Assembly: GCA_026770025.1 (NCBI GenBank)
Contig: JAMXDE010000004.1
Coordinates: forward strand, 1-64,000
Direction: 5' to 3'
Source: Craspedostauros australis
Taxonomy: Eukaryota; Bacillariophyta; Bacillariophyceae; Mastogloiales; Achnanthaceae
Length of the DNA: 64,000 nt
In this document: positions 11,901-20,100 of the stretch, piece by piece
Position numbering within the stretch: position 1 is the first letter of the stretch
Layout: every line of letters begins with the position of its first letter
Made by a program: the position numbers and the translations under genes
Notes under the pieces: generated by a model
What the model was told of the DNA's origin: nothing
The model's database searches: none
The model's input: only the letters and a program-made list of their open reading frames with translations

Positions 11901-12227
11901 GTTGCCCTTTCCGAAGCGGCAAAGGAGATCTTCTTCGTCGTGCAGCTACTCGAAAGTGTGGGCGTCCCAGTGAAGACGCCAATCAAGGTCCGTGTGGACA
12001 ACATCGGAGCGATCTTCATCGCCAAGAACCCATCAACATCCCAACGATCGCGGCACATCGACGTGCGCCATCACTACGTGAGGAACATGGTAATCAACAA
12101 AACCATCGAAATCATTTTCGTCAAATCCGAGCAAAACACAAGCGACGGATTCACCAAGAACATCAAGGCCGACTTACAACGTGAACATGAGAAGTCATAC
12201 CTTGACACATCGAGAACATTCGAATGA
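5982..12227 (+). CDS. Copia Gag-Pol polyprotein, single frame (Copia-1)
   Basis: The 2081-residue polyprotein encodes the capsid and the enzymes for reverse transcription and integration. Domains in order: Gag about 140-370; two CCHC zinc knuckles at C388-C401 and C431-C444; an acidic Asp/Glu-rich stretch about 480-670; a hydrophobic helical segment 673-783; aspartic protease with D861-S-G-A; integrase HHCC motif beginning H1007; integrase catalytic D1067, D1129 and E1165 (exact DX35E spacing); a second acidic linker about 1350-1520; reverse transcriptase about 1590-1840 with YVDD at 1750-1753; RNase H with DSEYAGD near 1928 and SSSEAEY. Integrase before RT identifies Copia. Gag and Pol are fused without a stop, unlike the other Copia families here. 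The long insert between knuckles and protease makes it much larger than a usual Copia polyprotein (about 1300-1500). It looks functional. Confidence 0.95.
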   Translation: MSEEEELRDIPLSNPTIKQEEGASETPPREEKEVTAATVLSGADASAIDETEEERSARLHREKESILKAYKQEETGVTKSIRTAKRSGKSETPPGGEFVTKTISAQQQAKIEKVTTQKQTEIKGASAPTTKQRINMATSANVNKRRIKAPMFSGEQEDYSAWESQAKAYARAQKTRDVMLGKTKVPTVSEIAAAADEAKEAMEEIYELGCDCFSDLILMMDAEKGKGKQAIQYINQCISDDYPEGDAHAAWNVLAEKFRPSDAVTKIKLKRQFNNEKMKRDTDPDIYITQLESLRSRLHDVKYEITDEEMIMQILSTVSNEYRTHIVNFQHQLTFNPELVTINTIRGVLRTAYATHRGGKAYVDDFQDNNTKSNDTGFTSTGNFKGTCHNCGVYGHRSADCPERKKSNNKKNNNNKMNGKRNKGSGFKGKCNYCGIFGHREAECRKKKFNESKKNNEQANAATEGHDKSGHEMVLSAKDMPLCMLVSDDYIEDSFFDNFECVGSDDEVQDDEIVPEWLNEEPIIHEVDPRREVSYECCFNAHDLIGSYGDEAEMDDEANDSDIEEAMSDDDDDADEDGADEDDEASRDEMPPPQIGRYERTGTFINQGQGGTNRAAAPPPPAAGNNRSGIFDEDDSDESEDGNHPDDNFNPNERVVYPANIDFPDIEDPNSVDYLLRHTVTPDATATALTIQKQLIFDAVMEAGMRLFPEITRGVLMPIWVNMMGSILSEHFESIEEILANAIVINHILEANNSETIPETDLHYILAGCMRVLLRERPRVHPYDPATRSHRSNTTPSDYAQLSDETDDEHHENPWNEYGVHIDEEDEDNVMTDTAAAAVEQLHKLSTKHKDKVNKDTWLADSGASCHIVNSDAALFNVRHIKSFVQVGDSTKLDSPKMGSIRLKVKQRDNTGHVIRLDDVKYTPKMAVNLFSTNKALYNGYQLGSNGILMDIINGSGTKIVFDRVFPTANGFITGVQMHPIMPTNDDKACTAIVKNPSKEISAVNLHRMLGHAPLETMKRTAAQYGWKIIGEMPVCRDCAVANARVKNLPKATIPRATRRGERLFIDISYTKHISFGDKRYWTLIVDDCTDHCWSFFLKNKSDQPGYIKRFVQTIKSQTGDQQIIFRGDNSGENKSTQDILIDAGLNVKFEFTASNTPQQNGRVERKFAYLYTKIRSMLNGAQLDEEYRHGLWAAAASTATAIANITVAKNQKESPHRQFFGNDPPYADALRTFGEVGVVKTTYGGITAKLKNRGEEMVFIGYAHQHASGVYNMYRPSTKSLVCSRDIKWLNQSYGQFRGWAPAPNISNETGTTDADGFTTIGRKGAMPRTATRQTSEAKRVSFADSNRYYILSDSDDEDNEDDGVVTQLIHNDEEDRSESNHEDDEITPSGDEADNDTGVTPPNTPARSTHGTPSRPPPSKPSKRDIDRKERIRRHEARGRKGEANPKPSTGKSIPRALRELADYNERGRKEEGYESDSSSNQDSDELSDEENDDSNNETTDDEEIADEGEIEITHHSTTGLYGMNAIITESPAIDIGLSMQDENKEPEKHIEPTTFDGAFNHPDPIHRKGYRAAIKKEFDSMDTRKVYSKIKRDTIPRGRRCCKCKWVFKLKRDGTHRARLVACGYSQVAGVDFQEHYSPVIHDVTYRVMMVIMLIKKMDCALVDVVTAFLHGDLDEEIYMNCPNGMDHQPDEALTLHKPIYGLVQSARQWFKMLVSTLKNINFEQSAADPCLFYRKTNEGSMIVAIYVDDCFCCGDSKALETFLKDIQGSKFKVTIERGLGDYLSCNIELNHDKTRATLRQPHLIRHLIEEFGTKVEKMQRYGTPGTPGQIIVRPSEDNGLQKVGAEEHAEYRRGVGMLLFLIKHSRPDIANPVRELSKVLIGPTKAAMKEMYRIIKYVIDTKDYGLKIHPARPDDDGWDMELFCDSEYAGDKNTRISVGGFILYLCKVPILWRSKAQKAVTLSSSEAEYVALSEAAKEIFFVVQLLESVGVPVKTPIKVRVDNIGAIFIAKNPSTSQRSRHIDVRHHYVRNMVINKTIEIIFVKSEQNTSDGFTKNIKADLQREHEKSYLDTSRTFE

Positions 12228-12237
12228 CCGAATGCAC

Positions 12238-12247
12238 ATAGGAAGGG
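12238..12247 (+). other. Copia-1 polypurine tract
   Basis: ATAGGAAGGG lies immediately before the LTR that starts at 12248, the expected place for the plus-strand primer of reverse transcription. It recurs at 13138-13147 in the duplicated segment and, complemented, at 17099-17108 in Copia-2. Confidence 0.7.
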
Positions 12248-13043
12248 TGTCGAGATGTACATGTGAGTATATGTCGAGATGTACGAGTATATGTGCATCG
12301 TTCACCCGCTATTCTCTCATACACACTTGGACGGTATAACTACATTCGTGTCGATAGTATACTGTGATTCGTCAGAATTACAGGGGAAATGGAACACACG
12401 AAAAGGGGCAAGATTTCTGGAGGAAATTTGCAAATGACGATTTCTGAGAGAATTGGAAGATCGTCCGTCCATCCATCAATGGTACCAAGAGAATCTCGAG
12501 GTACTTCCCAACTAAACCTCAGATGACGATATTATCTGACAGGCTGCTGCATCACCAATGGAACGTGACATCTGGAGAGCAGAAGGACGCCTACTGACGT
12601 CGACAGGATGTCATCATGTCACCACGTCGACATCTGTCTCCAAGTCAGAGCAGAAGGTGAAGATCCGATGACCGAAGGGCATCAGCATCATGGATACGAA
12701 AGGTGAACTTCAAATGGCGAGTACTCATGGAGTAGGAGCCAGTACTGAATGAACGGAGTGTCGAATACGGAGTACGTATCGAACACGGAGTATCGTGTGC
12801 GACGAGCACGCGATGTTGAGAGAGAGAGAGAATACAGAAGAGCAGCGAGAGAGCATCTCGCGTACCGACTCATAGTCGGAGACTGAATCTACGAAACAGA
12901 TTGAAGCGCCGAGAGCATCGGGCAAGAGAACGAGCGTACACCGAGAGCATCGGAGTAGCCAAGTAATGAAATAGCAAACGAACGACTATCAACCAACACC
13001 ATCTTCCACGATCGTAGGTTACCGTGCGCGGAACTTGCCAACA
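12248..13043 (+). repeat. Copia-1 LTR, middle copy (796 bp)
   Basis: Same sequence as the 5' LTR apart from one extra GA unit in the short GA run near 12820 and the C at the position where the 5' LTR has T. It is followed directly by GACGGATTC, which belongs to the internal coding region rather than to flanking DNA. Confidence 0.95.
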
Positions 13044-13147
13044 GACGGATTCACCAAGAACATCAAGGCCGACTTACAACGTGAACATGAGAAGTCATAC
13101 CTTGACACATCGAGAACATTCGAATGACCGAATGCACATAGGAAGGG
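13044..13147 (+). repeat. Duplicated 3' end of the Copia-1 internal region
   Basis: 104 bp repeat 12144-12247, covering the last 28 codons of gag-pol, the stop codon and the polypurine tract. It starts exactly at the end of an LTR, with no microhomology at the junction. Confidence 0.95.
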
Positions 13148-13941
13148 TGTCGAGATGTACATGTGAGTATATGTCGAGATGTACGAGTATATGTGCATCG
13201 TTCACCCGCTATTCTCTCATACACACTTGGACGGTATAACTACATTCGTGTCGATAGTATACTGTGATTCGTCAGAATTACAGGGGAAATGGAACACACG
13301 AAAAGGGGCAAGATTTCTGGAGGAAATTTGCAAATGACGATTTCTGAGAGAATTGGAAGATCGTCCGTCCATCCATCAATGGTACCAAGAGAATCTCGAG
13401 GTACTTCCCAACTAAACCTCAGATGACGATATTATCTGACAGGCTGCTGCATCACCAATGGAACGTGACATCTGGAGAGCAGAAGGACGCCTACTGACGT
13501 CGACAGGATGTCATCATGTCACCACGTCGACATCTGTCTCCAAGTCAGAGCAGAAGGTGAAGATCCGATGACCGAAGGGCATCAGCATCATGGATACGAA
13601 AGGTGAACTTCAAATGGCGAGTACTCATGGAGTAGGAGCCAGTACTGAATGAACGGAGTGTCGAATACGGAGTACGTATCGAACACGGAGTATCGTGTGC
13701 GACGAGCACGCGATGTTGAGAGAGAGAGAATACAGAAGAGCAGCGAGAGAGCATCTCGCGTACCGACTCATAGTCGGAGACTGAATCTACGAAACAGATT
13801 GAAGCGCCGAGAGCATCGGGCAAGAGAACGAGCGTACACCGAGAGCATCGGAGTAGCCAAGTAATGAAATAGCAAACGAACGACTATCAACCAACACCAT
13901 CTTCCACGATCGTAGGTTACCGTGCGCGGAACTTGCCAACA
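13148..13941 (+). repeat. Copia-1 LTR, 3' copy (794 bp)
   Basis: Third LTR. It is followed by GACCAG, which matches the flank of the first LTR and so marks the true right end of the insertion. Confidence 0.95.
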
Positions 13942-15649
13942 GACCAGTTCAGCAATAAAACCTCATTCCAGGACACCCAATGGTTAAGCAATGAGCATTT
14001 GTACAGAGGGTATGTGTGGCTTCTGTTGATGTGATGTGGTGGCAATGCTGCTGGCTTTGTTGTCATTGGTATTTTCTCCATTAGGTGTGAAATTGCCAAT
14101 ATGTTTGGTGCATTATGGTTGATCTTCCCTACTTGAGGATTTGTCAACATCATCGCTGTGTTCTTGGTTGTGAGATTGATGCTGTTGCAATGTGCAAGTG
14201 TTGAGTCAAGACAAAAGAAGTTTCAACATAGAAAGTCTGTGCCAGAAATATTCATTCTCGAGGGCAGTTTCCACAGGATTCCAATCATTGTCATCCAATG
14301 CAAGGAAGACATCAGAGTATGTGGAGTGCAAGTCCTGTCATAGCCAAAGTGTTGTGGAATTCTGCAGCACGTGTGGGATAGGTGGATCATGGTTGTGGAT
14401 CACCATAGTGAGAGAAGTCCAAGACATTGATGATGCTGTTCCTGTGGCTGCTTACCTCAAGGCAGGCACTGTCATCATGACAAGCAAAGAGCAAGAACGA
14501 ATGAAGTTTGATTTGTGAGCTTCCTCTCTCTGCATTCTGTTGTCCTCACTTTGGTTGTATCACTGTCTTGTCATTGTGTTCTATGTTTGCTGCAGGTACT
14601 TGGCAACTCGGTCTGTTCTTTGTCTATTCTTGGCACAATACATCAAGCAGTCCAATCGGAGAATGCTTCTTGCTGCTCCTGCATCCGTGGATGGACAAGC
14701 TTGAATTTTCGCAACAGTTCGTTCGTTCTTCTCGAATGTTTGGGGCAAGCTCTCTTGTTTCATCTCTCAGGAACTCAGACAGCCAGGCATCATGCCAAGC
14801 TCGAAGAATCGCACAGAAGCCAAATACTGAGTGAAATCATCATTGTTCCACAGAATCAACAAGAAAGGAGTGGTCAAGACATAGCACAAACACCAAAGCA
14901 TACTCCAAACATCCCCACTGTGTCAAGAAGAGAGGGTTGTATCAAGTGAAAGGCTAGCAAAGCAAAATTCATCATTCTACAGGACTTGCTAGATGGTGTC
15001 TTGCCAATGACTGAAGAAGAGTTATCTGCCGCAGAAGTGTGGGACACATGCTGCTCCCACATGGCTGAATGTGTTGATGTTGTGGTCAGCCAGTTTGAAG
15101 CTCACCTTCGCGATCATTGGAAACAGTTGGGCAAGAAAGAGTTGCACCCCATGGTGAAATTGGCCTCATTGGAACATGATAGATGCATACACCCAAGAGA
15201 AGCAATGAATTCTTGTGGAGGCTTGGTGCTCAACATGTCCACTGCAAGTATGCTCCTCCAACAAGACACCCAAGAAGTTGAACAAACGGAGGTAACACCA
15301 TCAGAGTTGCAGCAAACCTGACCAGTATATATGTGCAATTTGGAAAACGCAAATTCAAAGAACACATCTACCAGGAAGTGCGACAAATCAAGCTTATTTT
15401 CTATCTTGAAACCAAGCACAGCAACCCTCAATTGAGTAGAGTGTATTGAACTTGAGCAGAGTGTCTCAGAATGGAGTACGAAACATTAAGAACCAGCATC
15501 ACTCTTCACAGCTTTTGCTATCTACTTTCCACATACAAATCGCATCAACCAAAAATACTGGCCGGAGGTAGTCCTCCACACTCAACCCAGACACTCGCAA
15601 TGTTGCTCCCATTTGATCCATCGCGCGGCGCCGTGCCGACCTTCAGTGC
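13942..15649 (+). pseudogene. DT-A interior, right part, with degenerate coding traces
   Basis: The plus strand contains short frames with protein-like composition but no recognised domain. At 14192-14518 there is a Cys-rich piece (CKSCHSQSVVEFCSTC). At 14986-15321 there is a soluble helical piece (TEEELSAAEVWDTCCSHMAE, then HPMVKLASLEHDRCI). They lie in different frames with stops between them, so I read this as a decayed second gene of DT-A or as remnants of one. Direction and product are uncertain. Confidence 0.3.
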
Positions 15650-16074
15650 TGGTTTGGGTACACTGTCCGTTAACATTGTCCGTTAGGATCGTTAATTTTG
15701 TCCGGTCTATCCATTCTGTCCGGCCGTTTTGTCCGGTCTGTCCGGTCATTTTGTCCGGTTTGTCCGGTCGTTCTGTCCGGTCTGTCCGGTCTGTCCGGTT
15801 GTTTTGTCCGGTCTGTCCGGTTGTTTTGTCCGGTCTGTCCGGTTTGTCCGGTCATTTTGTCCGGTCTGTCCGGTCTGACCTAGTTTCTCCGGTTTTGTCC
15901 GGTCTCTCTTGTTGAGACTGAACCAACTACAATGGAAGCAAAATAGCGTAACCCTAAGTCTGCTTTTTGGGATTTCGGCTGATTCACTTTTCTGTCTCAA
16001 CACCGTGTATGGAGTCCCGTTAAAGTAAGTCACGAGATAGAAAAGTGAAAATCGGACAAAATGTTGGGTGTTCC
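15650..16074 (-). repeat. DT-A right terminal inverted repeat with ACCGGACA minisatellite
   Basis: Reverse-complement counterpart of 3640-4065. The minisatellite appears here as TGTCCGGT units (about 15700-15905), followed outward by the spacer and the end GGGTGTTCC at 16066-16074. Confidence 0.8.
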
Positions 16075-16304
16075 TGGACGGTCTTGTGGCCTTGAGCCTG
16101 CCTCCAACAACTCGACATCAGTCACAATCAACACCACATCAATTTGAAGCAAACAACGCGAAAGGCTCCGGAGACAGAGAGACAGAAGGAGAGAGAGAGA
16201 GCTGTCATCACCACCACCATGTGCACCATGACCCTTGCTTGCTTGCGTCATCGTGGCATCTGCAATACCGTTGACCCTCATCCGCCTGCCATCGCAAGCA
16301 CCAA
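16075..16304. other. Host DNA between DT-A and Copia-2
   Basis: 230 bp with a GAGA-rich stretch near 16180-16200 and no supportable gene. It ends with CACCAA (16299-16304), the left target-duplication copy of Copia-2, and continues at 24247 in the allele without Copia-2. Confidence 0.6.
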
Positions 16305-17098
16305 TGTTGGCAAGTTCCGCGCACGGTAACCTACGATCGTGGAAGATGGTGTTGGTTGATAGTCGTTCGTTTGCTATTTCATTACTTGGCTACTCCGATG
16401 CTCTCGGTGTACGCTCGTTCTCTTGCCCGATGCTCTCGGCGCTTCAATCTGTTTCGTAGATTCAGTCTCCGACTATGAGTCGGTACGCGAGATGCTCTCT
16501 CGCTGCTCTTCTGTATTCTCTCTCTCTCAACATCGCGTGCTCGTCGCACACGATACTCCGTGTTCGATACGTACTCCGTATTCGACACTCCGTTCATTCA
16601 GTACTGGCTCCTACTCCATGAGTACTCGCCATTTGAAGTTCACCTTTCGTATCCATGATGCTGATGCCCTTCGGTCATCGGATCTTCACCTTCTGCTCTG
16701 ACTTGGAGACAGATGTCGACGTGGTGACATGATGACATCCTGTCGACGTCAGTAGGCGTCCTTCTGCTCTCCAGATGTCACGTTCCATTGGTGATGCAGC
16801 AGCCTGTCAGATAATATCGTCATCTGAGGTTTAGTTGGGAAGTACCTCGAGATTCTCTTGGTACCATTGATGGATGGACGGACGATCTTCCAATTCTCTC
16901 AGAAATCGTCATTTGCAAATTTCCTCCAGAAATCTTGCCCCTTTTCGTGTGTTCCATTTCCCCTGTAATTCTGACGAATCACAGTATACTATCGACACGA
17001 ATGTAGTTATACCGTCCAAGTGTGTATGAGAGAATAGCGGGTGAACGATGCACATATACTCGTACATCTCGACATATACTCACATGTACATCTCGACA
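16305..17098 (-). repeat. Copia-2 LTR, 3' copy (794 bp)
   Basis: Reads TGTTGGCAAG at 16305 and ends CATCTCGACA at 17098 on the plus strand, the complement of the Copia-1 LTR. Confidence 0.95.
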
Positions 17099-17118
17099 CC
17101 CTTCCTATGTGCATTCGG

Positions 17119-20100
17119 TCATTCGAATGTTCTCGATGTGTCAAGGTATGACTTCTCATGTTCACGTTGTAAGTCGGCCTTGATGTTCTTGGTGAATCCG
17201 TCGCTTGTGTTTTGCTCGGATTTGACGAAAATGATTTCGATGGTTTTGTTGATTACCATGTTCCTCACGTAGTGATGGCGCACGTCGATGTGCCGCGATC
17301 GTTGGGATGTTGATGGGTTCTTGGCGATGAAGATCGCTCCGATGTTGTCCACACGGACCTTGATTGGCGTCTTCACTGGGACGCCCACACTTTCGAGTAG
17401 CTGCACGACGAAGAAGATCTCCTTTGCCGCTTCGGAAAGGGCAACGTATTCTGCTTCGGATGAGCTGAGTGTGACGGCCTTCTGTGCCTTGGATCGCCAA
17501 AGGATTGGCACCTTGCACAGGTATAGGATGAATCCCCCTACGCTGATTCTCGTGTTCTTGTCTCCTGCATATTCGCTATCGCAGAAGAGCTCCATGTCCC
17601 AGCCGTCGTCGTCTGGACGCGCTGGATGGATCTTCAATCCATAGTCCTTTGTATCGATCACATATTTGATGATCCGATACATCTCCTTCATTGCGGCCTT
17701 GGTGGGCCCGATCAATACCTTGGAGAGTTCCCTCACAGGGTTCGCGATATCTGGTCGCGAGTGCTTGATGAGGAAGAGTAGCATGCCGACGCCTCGGCGG
17801 TACTCGGCATGTTCTTCCGCTCCGACCTTCTGCAGTCCGTTATCTTCGGATGGTCGTACGATGATTTGACCCGGGGTTCCCGGTGTCCCATAGCGCTGCA
17901 TCTTCTCAACCTTGGTTCCGAATTCTTCGATGAGATGTCGGATGAGATGTGGTTGACGCAATGTCGCTCTAGTCTTGTCATGGTTCAGTTCGATGTTGCA
18001 GCTGAGGTAGTCTCCGAGTCCACGCTCGATTGTCACCTTGAACTTGCTGCCTTGGATGTCCTTCAGGAATGTCTCCAGTGCCTTGGAGTCTCCGCAACAG
18101 AAGCAATCGTCCACGTAGATGGCCACGATCATGCTTCCTTCGTTCGTCTTCCTGTAGAACAGGCACGGGTCTGCTGCGCTCTGTTCGAAGTTGATATTCT
18201 TGAGGGTCGATACCAACATCTTGAACCATTGCCTGGCGCTCTGCACAAGTCCGTAGATTGGCTTGTGTAGGGTCAGGGCTTCGTCTGGTTGATGATCCAT
18301 CCCGTTGGGACAGTTCATGTAGATCTCCTCGTCGAGGTCTCCGTGTAGGAATGCCGTTACGACATCGACGAGTGCGCAGTCCATCTTCTTGATCAGCATG
18401 ATCACCATCATGACTCGATAGGTCACGTCGTGAATGACGGGTGAGTAGTGCTCTTGGAAGTCCACTCCTGCGACTTGTGAATAGCCACATGCAACGAGCC
18501 GCGCTCGATGTGTGCCGTCACGCTTCAGCTTGAAGACCCATTTGCATTTGCAGCATCTGCGGCCGCGTGGAATGGTGTCTCGTTTGATCTTGCTGTACAC
18601 TTTACGTGTGTCCATGGAGTCGAACTCCTTCTTGATGGCTGCTCGATATCCCTTTCGATGGATAGGGTCTGGGTGATTGAAGGCTCCATCGAATGTTGTA
18701 GGTTCGATGTGCTTCTCTGGTTCTTTGTTCTCGTCCTGCATCGACAGTCCGATGTCGATCGCTGGTGATTCGGTAATGATTGCATTCATTCCGTACAGTC
18801 CTGTTGTGCTATGATGAGTGATCTCAATCTCTCCTTCATCTGCAATTTCTTCGTCATCTGTAGTTTCGTTGTTGGAGTCGTCGTTCTCCTCGTCGCTGAG
18901 TTCATCGCTGTCTTGGTTGGATGATGAATCGCTTTCATATCCTTCTTCCTTTCGACCTCGTTCGTTGTAGTCTGCGAGCTCACGCAGAGCTCTGGGAATG
19001 CTCTTCCCTGTACTCGGCTTGGGATTAGCTTCTCCCTTCCTGCCTCGTGCTTCGTGACGTCGGATCCTCTCCTTTCTGTCTATGTCACGTTTGCTTGGTT
19101 TACTCGGCGGAGGTCTGGATGGTGTACCATGTGTAGACCTCGCTGGTGTGTTCGGAGGAGTGACGCCTGTGTCATTGTCGGCTTCATCGCCGGATGGTGT
19201 GATCTCGTCATCCTCATGATTGGATTCGCTCCGATCTTCCTCGTCGTTATGGATTAGTTGAGTTACTACTCCATCGTCCTCATTGTCCTCATCGTCACTG
19301 TCCGATAGGATATAGTATCTGTTGCTGTCAGCGAAAGATACTCTCTTCGCTTCAGATGTTTGACGCGTTGCCGTCCTTGGCATTGCTCCCTTCCGTCCGA
19401 TGGTCGTGAAGCCGTCTGCGTCCGTCGTTCCTGTTTCATTGGATATGTTCGGTGCTGGTGCCCAGCCACGGAACTGTCCGTATGATTGATTGAGCCACTT
19501 GATGTCGCGTGAGCAGACGAGTGACTTGGTCGATGGTCTGTACATGTTGTAGACCCCTGATGCGTGTTGGTGTGCATATCCGATGAACACCATCTCTTCT
19601 CCTCTATTCTTGAGTTTAGCGGTGATCCCGCCGTAGGTGGTCTTCACAACACCCACTTCTCCGAAAGTGCGGAGTGCATCCGCGTACGGTGGATCATTGC
19701 CGAAGAATTGTCGATGTGGTGACTCCTTTTGATTCTTCGCTACGGTGATGTTGGCGATGGCGGTGGCAGTGCTAGCAGCTGCTGCCCACAGGCCATGCCT
19801 ATACTCTTCGTCGAGCTGTGCTCCGTTGAGCATGGAGCGGATCTTGGTGTAGAGGTACGCGAACTTGCGTTCTACTCTGCCGTTCTGTTGCGGCGTGTTC
19901 GATGCCGTGAATTCGAATTTCACATTGAGTCCTGCATCGATGAGAATATCCTGCGTGGATTTGTTCTCTCCGCTGTTGTCACCTCGGAAGATGATCTGTT
20001 GGTCACCAGTCTGTGACTTGATCGTCTGGACGAATCGTTTGATGTATCCTGGTTGATCACTTTTGTTCTTGAGAAAGAAACTCCAGCAGTGATCCGTGCA

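Larger units (their letters stand above)
5106..13941 (+). mobile_element. Copia-1, young LTR retrotransposon with three LTRs
   Basis: A complete element with the order LTR, internal region, LTR, 104-bp repeat of the internal 3' end, LTR. Flanks are GACCAG at 5100-5105 and 13942-13947, a 6-bp match; a 5-bp duplication with an extra shared G in the LTR is equally possible. The LTRs begin TGTCGAG and end CCAACA and are nearly identical, and the single 2081-codon gag-pol frame is intact, so the insertion is recent. It lies within DT-A. Copia-2 is an almost identical copy in inverted orientation. The middle LTR plus the 104 bp before it (12144-13043) is duplicated as 13044-13941. Confidence 0.95.
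3640..16074. mobile_element. DNA transposon DT-A with long terminal inverted repeats, interrupted by Copia-1
   Basis: The outermost bases are inverted copies: the left end starts GGAACACCCAACATTTTGTC at 3640 and the complement of the right end starts identically at 16074. The repeats extend about 425 bp inward at roughly 80% similarity by eye, including a shared ACCGGACA minisatellite. Without Copia-1 the element is about 3.6 kb. It holds a degenerate DDE transposase on the minus strand (4442 to about 5099) and weak plus-strand coding traces (14192-15321). No convincing target duplication flanks it, so the family is inferred from the transposase only. It is clearly older than Copia-1, whose target duplication GACCAG lies inside it. 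Confidence 0.75.

Noticed and set aside
3630-16085. GGTCT as a target duplication for DT-A
   Set aside because: It requires five extra unmatched bases at the right end and could be chance, so no duplication was assigned.
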